DNA of 64,000 bases from Prevotella sp. P5-50 (GTDB lineage Bacteria > Bacteroidota > Bacteroidia > Bacteroidales > Bacteroidaceae), in assembly GCF_002251295.1 (NCBI RefSeq), contig NZ_NPJA01000019.1:310001-374000 (forward strand). Reading direction: 5' to 3'. Positions 17,684-25,819 of the stretch are shown here, piece after piece (position 1 is the stretch's first letter; the number at the start of each line of letters is the position of its first letter). The notes below the pieces were generated by a model that saw only the letters and a list, made by a program, of their open reading frames with translations, did not search any database and had not been told where the DNA came from. Made by a program: the position numbers and the translations under genes.

Positions 17684-18190
17684 TCAGTTGGTTTTATATT
17701 CGTATTTCACTTCGGCCAAATCGCGGTTGGCTTTCTCAATCTTGGCTTTCAGTCCAGTCTTATAGTCTGCTAGGCGCTTGGCAATGGCTTCATCGGAGAG
17801 TGCAAGCATTTCTACAGCTAAGATAGCTGCGTTCTGTGCACCGTTGACACCTACTGTTGCTACAGGGATTCCTGGGGGCATCTGTATGATGGAGAGCATG
17901 GCATCGAGTCCGTCGAGCATACCTTTGATGGGCACTCCGATAACGGGGAGTGTGGTTGATGCTGCGATGACGCCCGGTAGTGCAGCCGCCATTCCGGCAG
18001 CTGCGATAATCACTTTCAGACCGCGCTCCTTAGCCCCTGCAGCAAATGCCTCTACTGCGTCAGGGGTACGGTGTGCCGACAGCGCATTGACCTCAAAGGG
18101 AATTTGCATCTCGTCGAGTAGTTTACATGCTTTTTCCATAACGGGCAAATCGCTTGTGCTGCCCATGATGATGCTGACAATTGGTTTCAT
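17684..18190 (-). CDS. purE: N5-carboxyaminoimidazole ribonucleotide mutase
   Basis: 168 aa, the usual length of class I PurE. MKPIVSIIMGSTSDLPVMEKACKLLDE, SAHRTPDAVEAFA (His and Arg for substrate binding), IIAAAGMAAALPGVIAA and GVPIKGMLDGLDAMLSIIQMP are all present. It isomerises N5-CAIR to CAIR in purine synthesis. No purK is seen nearby. It lies between PAP2 and ispG on the minus strand, with 27 nt to ispG and 70 nt from the PAP2 gene. Confidence 0.96.
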   Translation of the reverse strand: MKPIVSIIMGSTSDLPVMEKACKLLDEMQIPFEVNALSAHRTPDAVEAFAAGAKERGLKVIIAAAGMAAALPGVIAASTTLPVIGVPIKGMLDGLDAMLSIIQMPPGIPVATVGVNGAQNAAILAVEMLALSDEAIAKRLADYKTGLKAKIEKANRDLAEVKYEYKTN

Positions 18191-18260
18191 AATCGTATTT
18201 GTATGTCTTGTTGTTGTTAAACGATGTTGTTGTCTGTATGTTATAATCTATTGTGATTCG

Positions 18261-18881
18261 TTAGATGAAGAGAATGATGATGGCTGCTACGAAGAAGCCA
18301 ATCCAGAATCCTCCTACTATCTGTCCGAGAGAGTGCTGTCGTAATATCATGCGACAGGTGCCCACGATTCCTCCGACAAGGAATACCAGGCAGAGCCACC
18401 ATATGGGATTGAATGCCAGATATTCGGCAAAGGCAAATAGTGCACCGCCTACGGCTCCGATTGCTGCCGAGTGGGTAGATATCTTCCATACTACATTGAT
18501 AAGCGCACATATCATCTGTACGCAGAGTGCTGCCAAAAGGATGGAACCGATGAAATGTGGCATGTGAAGCCGAAGGAAGAGATAGTAACAAGCGAAATAG
18601 CTGGCTATCGATAGAGCATAGGGCACCATGCGCCGTTCACGTTGGCCTAGTTCGATGAGTGTCCATCCTTGGTATTTGCGGTAGAGTCGAATGGATATGG
18701 TTGGCATCAGAATCGTGAAGAAATAGACCATTGCCAGTACCTGCAATTTGTAGGCAGTAGGGAAGATGCTCATGAAACTGAAGGTGAAAAGTACAAGCAT
18801 GCCTACGATGGGCAAATAGAATGGTGTGAAGAATAGGCTTACCGCACGTGCAGCGATGATGAGGCGCTTTTCGTTTTTCAT
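18261..18881 (-). CDS. PAP2-family membrane phosphatase-like protein
   Basis: 206 aa integral membrane protein with about six hydrophobic segments. The PAP2 signature is partly visible: HSAAIGAVGG (about 138-147) and RMILRQHSLGQIVGG (about 178-192), the latter supplying the Arg and His of the third PAP2 motif; the first motif (KxxxxxxRP) is weak. Related proteins dephosphorylate undecaprenyl pyrophosphate or lipid phosphates. Its start overlaps the rpoN stop by 4 nt, so the genes are co-translated. Confidence 0.75.
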   Translation of the reverse strand: MKNEKRLIIAARAVSLFFTPFYLPIVGMLVLFTFSFMSIFPTAYKLQVLAMVYFFTILMPTISIRLYRKYQGWTLIELGQRERRMVPYALSIASYFACYYLFLRLHMPHFIGSILLAALCVQMICALINVVWKISTHSAAIGAVGGALFAFAEYLAFNPIWWLCLVFLVGGIVGTCRMILRQHSLGQIVGGFWIGFFVAAIIILFI

Positions 18882-20395
18882 TTTTTCTCCTCCTTTCTCA
18901 GTCGTGCTATAGGCAGTCCAAGTTGTTCGCGGTATTTTGCCACGGTACGTCGTGCTATGGGGTAGCCCTTCTTTGCGAGCAGTTTGCAGAGTGCATCATC
19001 GCTCAGTGGTTGCTGTTTATCCTCGCTGTTTATGAGGTCGTGCAGAATCATCTTAAGTTGCCGAGTGGAGAGTTGGTCACCTTCAGCAGTGGTATAGCTT
19101 TCGGTGAAGAAGTGGCGAAGGGGGAAAGTGCCCCATCGTGTTTGTGCATATTTACCGTTGCAGGCTCTGGAGATGGTGGTGAGGTTGAGACCTGTCTTTT
19201 CCGCAATATCCTTGAGAATCATAGGTCGTAGCAGTGCCTCGTCGCCTTCTTCGAAATAGCGATGCTGCCATTGTATAATGGCATTCATAGTCATGGTGAG
19301 TGTGCGGCGTCTGCTCTTGATAGCTTCTATGAAACTATGAGCGGCATTCACTTTCTTTTTAGTATAGAGCAGCGCTTCCTTCATTTGGCGGCTCATATTT
19401 TCTTTGTTGGTCTGATATTGATTGAGTGTTTCGGAAAACGATGGTGATACATGCAGTTCTGGCAATTCTCCAGTATTGAGTTGGAAGGTCACGGTACCGT
19501 CGTCCTGTGTATCGATGATGAAATCGGGTGTGATTTGTTGGAGTGAACGCCCTACGGCTTCGCCCATTGATGCACCAGGTTTGGGGTTGAGTTTGCGCAT
19601 CTCTGCCATGAGTGTATCGACTTGCATCTCTGTCAATTGCAAGCTTTGTCTGATTTGTTGCCAGTGCTTCTTGGTAAAATCTTCGAAGTGGTTGTTGACC
19701 ACTTGTTCCATTAGAGTGGTCAGCCGCGATGGTTCACGTCTTTTGATTTGTAAGAGCAGACATTCTTGCAATGAGCGTGCACCAATACCAGCGGGGTCAA
19801 AGTCTTGGAGCATCTCCAAGAGCTTTTGCAATTCGTGTTCATTGGTATCAATGTTGTGGTAGATAGCCAGTTCGTCGGCTATGCTATCGAGCGTTTTTCT
19901 CAGTAGTCCGTCTTCGTCGAGTGAGCCAATGATGTATTCCATGATATATCGTTGGCGTTCATCAAGTGGCAAGAGCCCCACTTGTTCCTTGAGCTGATCA
20001 TAGAAAGAGAGAGTTTCGCCATAGACCATCTCTTCGCGTTCCTCGTCATAAGATGGTCCGCTGTGATATACGGGAAGGTCTTCATCATCGCGTCCAATGC
20101 GTTCTAAAGCGGCATCGAGCGCATCGTTCCGCTCTTCGCGCTCGTTGCGTTGTTCGTAGTCTTCGTTGGTATCAGTATCGGTGTCTGATGGTTCATCGTC
20201 GTGCCAATCGTTCTCTTCATCGGTGCCCGATGATTCCAGCGCAGGATTATCGTCCATTTCAGTGCGTATGCGTTCCATGAGTTGCGCCATAGGCATCTCT
20301 GTGAGTTGCGCTTGGAGCAACTGTTGCTGTGTGATGCTCTGGGTTTGCCGGAGCGATTGTGACAGTTGTTGTTCTTGTGTCTGTTCTTGTTTCAT
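18878..20395 (-). CDS. rpoN: RNA polymerase sigma-54 factor
   Basis: 505 aa. Region I is the Gln-rich N-terminus (QQLSQSLRQTQSITQQQLLQAQ) that contacts activator ATPases. An acidic region II (about 55-100) follows. The core-binding domain and DNA-binding part contain NLTTISRACNGKYAQTRWGTFPLRHFF. The RpoN box is close to ARRTVAKYREQLGLP at the C-terminus. It directs transcription from -24/-12 promoters with enhancer-binding proteins; none of those is encoded in the window. It overlaps both neighbours by 4 nt (ATGA), giving one operon. Confidence 0.96.
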   Translation of the reverse strand: MKQEQTQEQQLSQSLRQTQSITQQQLLQAQLTEMPMAQLMERIRTEMDDNPALESSGTDEENDWHDDEPSDTDTDTNEDYEQRNEREERNDALDAALERIGRDDEDLPVYHSGPSYDEEREEMVYGETLSFYDQLKEQVGLLPLDERQRYIMEYIIGSLDEDGLLRKTLDSIADELAIYHNIDTNEHELQKLLEMLQDFDPAGIGARSLQECLLLQIKRREPSRLTTLMEQVVNNHFEDFTKKHWQQIRQSLQLTEMQVDTLMAEMRKLNPKPGASMGEAVGRSLQQITPDFIIDTQDDGTVTFQLNTGELPELHVSPSFSETLNQYQTNKENMSRQMKEALLYTKKKVNAAHSFIEAIKSRRRTLTMTMNAIIQWQHRYFEEGDEALLRPMILKDIAEKTGLNLTTISRACNGKYAQTRWGTFPLRHFFTESYTTAEGDQLSTRQLKMILHDLINSEDKQQPLSDDALCKLLAKKGYPIARRTVAKYREQLGLPIARLRKEEKK

Positions 20396-21039
20396 CGGTA
20401 ATACGCCTTGAGTTGTTCGGCCAGCGTAGCCAGTTGTTCGGTATCGCTATTGCCGTATCTCTGCCATATATCCTGACAAGCAGGGAAGATGGGACTAAAG
20501 AGCATCTCATTTCTATTGAGATAGGGGTCGCAGTGTTGATATACTTCCATGATGTCAGCAATCTTTGCTGCAGACATGTGCATTAGTCGGGCCAGGTCTT
20601 GTATTTCTGGAGTTTCTGGAACCATGGTGATGGGTGTCAGTCTGAAATACTGGTCGAGAATGATGATGAGTGTGACAGGCATCAGTTGACTATCACCTTC
20701 AATGGGTCTGAAATCGTGTTCAAACGACTCTTGCAGTTCCACCCCTTCGTAGAATTCGCCACTATTGCCGAATCCTGCCATTCGTCTCAGCAACTTTACT
20801 GCTCGGTTCAGACGTTGTGGGTTGTTGGCATAGTGTTGCCATAGTTGTTGGATACGGGGCGTGTCGAGGCTTTCCAGTTGCTTCATCTTCTGATGGAGTG
20901 TTTGTGGCGGAACGTGTAGTTCGAGGCTGAGATCCACCATAGCCTTGCAGTACAGGGGTTTGAGCCCTGCCGGCTTCTTTTGGTATAGTTGTATGAGCAA
21001 CACCCAGCAGTCGTCTTTCCAGTTCTGATTCTTTGCCAT
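20392..21039 (-). CDS. Conserved hypothetical protein translationally coupled to rpoN
   Basis: 215 aa, no signal peptide or membrane segment. I do not recognise a named domain. It begins MAKNQNWKDDCWVLLIQLYQ, has helix-rich parts such as SLELHVPPQTLHQKMKQLESLD (helix-turn-helix-like), NRAVKLLRRMAGFG, and a C-terminal IFPACQDIWQRYGN. It is the first gene of the rpoN operon, overlapping rpoN by 4 nt, so its amount is tied to sigma-54. A role as a modulator of sigma-54 is only a guess from this coupling. Confidence 0.8.
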   Translation of the reverse strand: MAKNQNWKDDCWVLLIQLYQKKPAGLKPLYCKAMVDLSLELHVPPQTLHQKMKQLESLDTPRIQQLWQHYANNPQRLNRAVKLLRRMAGFGNSGEFYEGVELQESFEHDFRPIEGDSQLMPVTLIIILDQYFRLTPITMVPETPEIQDLARLMHMSAAKIADIMEVYQHCDPYLNRNEMLFSPIFPACQDIWQRYGNSDTEQLATLAEQLKAYYR

Positions 21040-21063
21040 GGTCTTATAGCTTTTGCTTTTTGT

Positions 21064-21072
21064 GCAAAGTTA
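21064..21072 (-). promoter_or_regulatory. -7 box of the rpoN operon
   Basis: Minus-strand TAACTTTGC, 25 nt before the ATG at 21039, preceded by a spacer ending ttattcgc like other promoters here and by TTTGC about 20 nt upstream. Confidence 0.65.
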
Positions 21073-21206
21073 GCGAATAATGGTGAAAGTGCAAAATAAT
21101 CGGTTCGCAATTTGGTTATTTCCGTGATATTATTCACCTTCGCGATATTAGTTAATTACAAATCGGTCATTTCTTTATCAAAGAACCGATTGGCGGATAA
21201 ATAAAA

Positions 21207-21234
21207 AAGGGGAACCCCGATAGGAGTTCCCCTT
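21207..21234 (-). terminator. Rho-independent terminator after the OB-fold gene
   Basis: Arms aaggggaac (21207-21215) and gttcccctt (21226-21234). Read on the minus strand the stem is followed by ttttttattt, a classical T-tract. Confidence 0.85.
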
Positions 21235-21257
21235 GATATATGACTTGTATAGTCTGA

Positions 21258-21720
21258 TTATTTCTTAGGTTCGAAATAGAATGCACCACCCATTTGTGGC
21301 TTGTTGTTGAACAATGTTTTGTAACCGATAACGGTAATTTCGTCACCGAGTTTCTTGCCAAGGTCGCTGAAGTGCTTTCTTGAGTCCGCAGGAGTATTCT
21401 CCCAACCAGTCTGCACACCGTAGATGTAGGCAGCACCAGTTTCATCAACCAAGTCGAAGTTACCATAGGTCTTCAGTTCGGTCTTGTTGCCGTTGCCTGC
21501 AGTGGTAATTGTACCCGTCAGCATGTAGTAAGTCTGCTTGTCGTCTTTCAGTTTTACGAAATCAGCAGCAGAAATCTTTGTTACCGTAGCACCAATCACC
21601 TCCTCCTTCGTGTCTTGCGTCGTTACCTTACCGCTAAGGGCGGAGGTAGTGATCTGAGCCATGATGGTGAGTGTTGAAGTCAACACTCATAACCATCAGA
21701 AGAAGTAGTTTTTTGTTATA
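21258..21720 (-). pseudogene. Exported OB-fold-like protein gene with broken signal-peptide region
   Basis: The intact frame (21258-21686, 142 aa from a GTG) starts MLTSTLTIMAQ, continues with TTSALSGKVTTQ, wording typical of the N-terminus of Bacteroidetes TonB receptors, then a Bacteroidetes OB-fold type domain (YYMLTGTITTAGNGNKTELK, TYGNFDLVDETGAAYIYGVQ, LGDEITVIGYKTLFN). The upstream bases in another frame encode KKLLLLMVMSV, which would complete a good signal peptide if joined by a 2-base gap, and the codon where the ATG is expected is AAG. So the gene looks decayed by a frameshift and loss of its start, or a chimera. Translation from the GTG would make a protein without a full signal. 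A terminator follows. Confidence 0.55.
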
Positions 21721-21803
21721 CTTGTTGTTTGTTATATAAATCCGTGGCAAATTTACTTAAAAAAATACAAATAAATGTTACATCAATGTTAAAATTGCAT
21801 TTT

Positions 21804-23525
21804 TTATGCAATTTTTTGACGTGTACCCATGCGTGCTTCAACTACGTTGACCACATAGTCGCCTAATTTCTCACATTCGTTGATGATATCCATATAGATG
21901 GTGCCCACGGCATAGGTGTATGCATGGTTGTTCACGTCGTTGATGTTTTGCGATTTCAACTGATTGCGGTAATTATTGATTTCGTTCTCGATGTTGAACG
22001 AACGGTTGACATCGTACGATACTTTTCTGCCAGCCATTAGCGCATTCATCTGCGTCAGGGCTTGGTCTGTGAGTTCCATCATTTGGAAAATGTGCTCATA
22101 CTGCTTTTGATTGAAGTGGTCTTGCTTGCCCTGATATTTGCGAGAGATGGTGCGTGCAATGTTGTAGCAAGCGTCGCCGATACTTTCAATCTCTGATATT
22201 TCGCGCAGCATCGCACGGATTTTAGCTTTGGTATCGTCAGAGAGATGAGCGTCCGACACTTCATCGAGGTATTGTGCAATTTCCAATTCCATGTTGTCGG
22301 ATATTCCTTCATACTTCTCTATACGCGAGTACATCTTATTAAATGTCTTCTCGTCTTTCTCCACCAACAGTTCTTTGACCAAACCGAACATGCGCTGTAT
22401 GCGGATGGCAAACTGCTGTATCTCCTTTTGAGCCTCCAATACCGAGAGCTCCGGAGTCTTCATGAAGCCAGCAGTAATGAAGTGCAGACGGAAGTCCTCC
22501 TCTTCATCCACTTTCTTAGGCTTGATCACCCAGCATACGAAGCGTTCGATTTGTGGGATAAACCAGATGAGGATAGCGGTATTGACAACATTGAAGCAGG
22601 TGTGGAAGGCAGCCAGCACAAAACTGAGTCTGGCGGAATTGGCAAGAAAAGCCTTGGCTGTGGTAGTGGCGCGGTCCATATCCACATTGTAGCCAACGAG
22701 TCCGCAGACCATATCGACGAAAGGACGGAATACGAAGAGTATCCATATCACACCGAAGACGTTGAAGAACATGTGTGCAAGTGCTGCACGCCGCGCCTGT
22801 GTGTTGGCAGACATGGCAGCCAAGTTTGAGGTGACTGTGGTACCGATGTTCTCACCCATGACGAGTGCGATACCCTGGTAGATGGGCAATACTCCGCTCG
22901 AACAGAGAATCATGGTGATAGCCATGACAGCAGCCGACGACTGTACACAGAAGGTAAGCACACCTCCAAGGAGCAGGAAGATGAGTGTGGTGCTGAATGC
23001 GTTGGGATCGAACGATGCGAAGAAGTCGAGCACGGCTTGGTTTTCTCCGAGGTGCATGTCTATACCGGTCTGTCGGAGTGTGCCGAGACCGAGGAACATG
23101 AAGGCAATACCAAACACGAAGTCGCCTATGAAGCGCTTTTTCTTCGAATAGATGAGGATAATGGCGAAAAAGAAAGCCGGATAGACGAAGTCGGTGATAT
23201 TAAAAGAAAACCCTGCCGACATAATCCACGCCGTCAGGGTTGTTCCAATATTAGCACCCATAATAACTGAGATAGCCTGTGCCAAAGTCAGCAGACCAGC
23301 GTTTACAAACGAAACGGTCATCACAGTTGTAGCGGTGCTCGACTGTACACTTGCCGTGACAAGCATACCAGTGGTCATACCCATAAAACGATTGGTGGTC
23401 ATGGCACCGAGGACATGTCGCAATTGCGGTCCTGCCATTTTTTGGAGCGCCTCACTCATTGATTTCATACCGAACATCAGCAGGGCAAGTGATCCCAAAA
23501 GCTTGAAAAGAATCCAAATTGACAT
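21804..23525 (-). CDS. Na/Pi-cotransporter family protein with PhoU-like domain
   Basis: 573 aa. About 8 membrane segments in residues 1-320 with the duplicated Na/Pi signature: GMTTGMLVTASVQSSTATTVM and GGVLTFCVQSSAAVMAIT, each with the QSS motif that lines the transport site. Residues about 345-560 are a cytoplasmic helical PhoU-like domain (EISEIESIGDACYNIARTI, ECEKLGDYVVNVVEAR). Imports phosphate with sodium; bacterial members may also export or sense phosphate. Divergent from the TGS-kinase gene, with an 80-nt gap holding the promoters. Confidence 0.92.
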   Translation of the reverse strand: MSIWILFKLLGSLALLMFGMKSMSEALQKMAGPQLRHVLGAMTTNRFMGMTTGMLVTASVQSSTATTVMTVSFVNAGLLTLAQAISVIMGANIGTTLTAWIMSAGFSFNITDFVYPAFFFAIILIYSKKKRFIGDFVFGIAFMFLGLGTLRQTGIDMHLGENQAVLDFFASFDPNAFSTTLIFLLLGGVLTFCVQSSAAVMAITMILCSSGVLPIYQGIALVMGENIGTTVTSNLAAMSANTQARRAALAHMFFNVFGVIWILFVFRPFVDMVCGLVGYNVDMDRATTTAKAFLANSARLSFVLAAFHTCFNVVNTAILIWFIPQIERFVCWVIKPKKVDEEEDFRLHFITAGFMKTPELSVLEAQKEIQQFAIRIQRMFGLVKELLVEKDEKTFNKMYSRIEKYEGISDNMELEIAQYLDEVSDAHLSDDTKAKIRAMLREISEIESIGDACYNIARTISRKYQGKQDHFNQKQYEHIFQMMELTDQALTQMNALMAGRKVSYDVNRSFNIENEINNYRNQLKSQNINDVNNHAYTYAVGTIYMDIINECEKLGDYVVNVVEARMGTRQKIA

Positions 23526-23576
23526 ACTTGGAAGTTTAAAAAGTTTAAATTCTTATTGTTTTCTAAATATATTCAC

Positions 23577-23584
23577 TAACTTTG
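23577..23584 (+). promoter_or_regulatory. -7 box of the TGS-kinase gene
   Basis: TAACTTTG, 21 nt before the ATG at 23606. Its TTTG overlaps the TTG at 23582 that could be mistaken for a start. Confidence 0.6.
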
Positions 23585-23605
23585 TCCACGACTAATGCAA
23601 ACAAT

Positions 23606-25273
23606 ATGCCTATGGAACAAATGGTTCAAATCCGTTGCAAAAATAATAAAAAAATATTAAATGTAAGCATCGGAAGTACACTTTCTGATATTTTTTCTTT
23701 TTCGGGCCTTACCATGGAGTACGGTCCGATAAGTGCACGTGTTAACAATAAGATAGAGGGAATGCACTATCGCGTGTATAATTGTAAGGATGTGGAGTTT
23801 CTCAGTCTCCGCCATCCTTCTGCGCTAAGAGCATATACTCGCAGTTTGTTTTTTGTGCTTTGTAAGGCTGTCCACGACCTTTACGGCACGGGACATGTGG
23901 TTATCAATGTGCCTGTGAGCAATGGCTACCATTGCGATTTGCATATCGGGCATCAGGTGACCGACGCTGATGTGGCTGCTATTAGAAAGCGCATGCAGGA
24001 GATTGTGGCTGCTGCCATCCCCATTCATCGCCATCAGGCAACAACCGAAGATGCCATCCGCATGTTTCGTGAGATGGGAACCGTATCGAAGGTGAAGCTC
24101 CTTGAAGGGTTGGGATCGCTCTATACCACCTATTATGAGATAGATGGCTATGCGGATTATTACTATGGCTCGATGCTCACCAATACCGGGCAACTGACAC
24201 TTTTCGGCGTCGAACCGTATTTCGGCGGAATCCTTCTGCGCGTGCCGTCACCACAAGATCCGTCACGCTTGGGCGAACTGGTGCGTCAGGACAAGATGTT
24301 CGACATCTTTATGGAGCACCACCATTGGCAGGACATCCTCGGCATCAGTACCATTGGCGACCTGAACAAAGCGGTGGAAGAGGGGAAGTCGAACGGACTC
24401 ATCCAACTGAGCGAGGCGCTGCAAGAGAAGAAGATAGCGCAGATAGCCGATGAGATTGCCAAACGGAAGAATGTGAAGATGGTGCTCATAGCCGGTCCCT
24501 CATCGAGCGGTAAGACCACCACCTGCAAGCGCCTTTCGGTACAACTGGCGGTCAACGGCATCCATCCCATTGGCATTTCGCTCGACGATTACTTCGTGAA
24601 CCGCGAACAGACACCGCGCGATGAGACTGGCGACTACGACTACGAACATCTGCATGCACTCAACATTCCTTTGCTCAATGAGCAGATGAATGCCCTGTTC
24701 AGAGGCGAAGAAGTGGAACTGCCACGCTATAATTTCCAGATGGGCAGAAGTGAAAAAAGCGGTCGTCGCCTACGACTTCAGGGCAACGAGGTACTTGTCT
24801 TGGAAGGAATCCATGCGCTCAATCCCGAACTGACAGCATCTATCCCCAACGATCAGATATTCCGTGTCTATGCTTCGGCATTGACCACCATCCTGCTCGA
24901 CACGCACAATTATATACCGACTACCGACAACCGCCTGTTGCGCCGTATCGTTCGCGACTATAAATACCGTGGGGTATCGGCATGCGACACCATCCGTCGT
25001 TGGCCTTCGGTACGCCGGGGTGAGAACCGCTGGATATTCCCTTATCAGGAAAATGCCGATGCCATGTTCAATTCTGCCATGCTTTTCGAACTGGCAGTAC
25101 TGAAGAATCAGGCGTTGCCCTTGTTGGAACAGGTGCCTGAAAACTGCGAAGAGTATGCCGAGGCATATAGATTGATGAAGTTTCTGCGCTACATCCACAC
25201 CATCAAGGAAGACCAGATACCGCCCACATCGCTACTTCGCGAGTTTCTTGGCGGCAGTTCGTTTGAATACTGA
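23606..25273 (+). CDS. Nucleoside (uridine) kinase with N-terminal TGS-like domain
   Basis: About 555 aa from MPMEQMVQIRCKN (ATG 23606; 23612 is also possible). The N-terminal third looks like the TGS and ThrRS-associated domains (KILNVSIGSTLSDIFSFSGL, and HCDLHIGHQVTDADVAAIRKRM). The C-terminal half is a PRK/uridine kinase domain: P-loop LIAGPSSSGKTTTCKR (about 295-310), ISLDDYFVNREQTPRDETGD, VLVLEGIHALNP, and RRIVRDYKYRG. Members occur widely in Bacteroidetes and Firmicutes; they phosphorylate nucleosides, and the TGS part may sense nucleotides or ribosomes. No operon partner. Confidence 0.88.
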   Translation: MPMEQMVQIRCKNNKKILNVSIGSTLSDIFSFSGLTMEYGPISARVNNKIEGMHYRVYNCKDVEFLSLRHPSALRAYTRSLFFVLCKAVHDLYGTGHVVINVPVSNGYHCDLHIGHQVTDADVAAIRKRMQEIVAAAIPIHRHQATTEDAIRMFREMGTVSKVKLLEGLGSLYTTYYEIDGYADYYYGSMLTNTGQLTLFGVEPYFGGILLRVPSPQDPSRLGELVRQDKMFDIFMEHHHWQDILGISTIGDLNKAVEEGKSNGLIQLSEALQEKKIAQIADEIAKRKNVKMVLIAGPSSSGKTTTCKRLSVQLAVNGIHPIGISLDDYFVNREQTPRDETGDYDYEHLHALNIPLLNEQMNALFRGEEVELPRYNFQMGRSEKSGRRLRLQGNEVLVLEGIHALNPELTASIPNDQIFRVYASALTTILLDTHNYIPTTDNRLLRRIVRDYKYRGVSACDTIRRWPSVRRGENRWIFPYQENADAMFNSAMLFELAVLKNQALPLLEQVPENCEEYAEAYRLMKFLRYIHTIKEDQIPPTSLLREFLGGSSFEY

Positions 25274-25350
25274 TGCATCATTCCCAGCGGGTAGGATAGC
25301 GTACCAGCTGACATACAGAAAATTTAGTTTTCAGAAATATTTCGACCACA

Positions 25351-25443
25351 CGACCACCACTATGATGTAATCCTTTGAGAGATATGGCATTATGGTGGTG
25401 GTCGATGGCTTAATTGCTGCGTTTTCGACCACCCATCGACCAC
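25351..25443. repeat. Inverted repeat of the CGAmCACCACTAT family, locus 2
   Basis: Arms cgaccaccactatgatg (25351-25367) and cattatggtggtggtcg (25388-25404) with two mismatches, then tcgaccaccc and tcgaccacc (25425-25443). Layout and wording parallel 4829-4882, with the change AACACC to ACCACC on both arms. Confidence 0.65.
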
Positions 25444-25782
25444 CAATATGAGTAAGACACATCCCGAACGCATCCCGAAGCCATATACTCTCTTTTTCTA
25501 TACAATATTGGGCAAAAGGTCTTGTTGATGTTTGAAAGAAATGCCATTCAACAGTCGGTCATCCACAGCGAATCGTCCTACTTATATAATAATGTACGCG
25601 TGCGTAAGATAATAAGGAAAGGAATTATGGCCTTCCTCTTAGGGCCTTGTTGCCCTGTCAAGTATGACACAAAGGAAATGAGCATGGTCTTTCAATCCAA
25701 AGAAACTATTGAAAACAACGAAAAAAGGTGAAAAATAGACGAAAAAAACAGCAGATGTGTTTCGTTTTTGAATATCATTTAC

Positions 25783-25791
25783 TACCTTTGC
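25783..25791 (+). promoter_or_regulatory. -7 box of the kinase-like gene
   Basis: TACCTTTGC, 28 nt before the ATG at 25820. Confidence 0.65.
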
Positions 25792-25819
25792 ATAAGATAA
25801 CCTAAACACCTGTCAGATT

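Larger units (their letters stand above)
25274..25819. other. Gene-free stretch with GGTGGTCGA repeats and a promoter
   Basis: No credible gene. It holds the inverted repeat at 25351-25443 and, at 25783-25791, a TACCTTTGC -7 box serving the next gene. A 69-codon frame at 25522-25731 has no ribosome-binding site or recognisable product. Confidence 0.7.

Noticed and set aside
25522..25731. 69-aa ORF before the kinase-like gene
   Set aside because: No recognisable product, no promoter or ribosome-binding site, coding-like composition absent.
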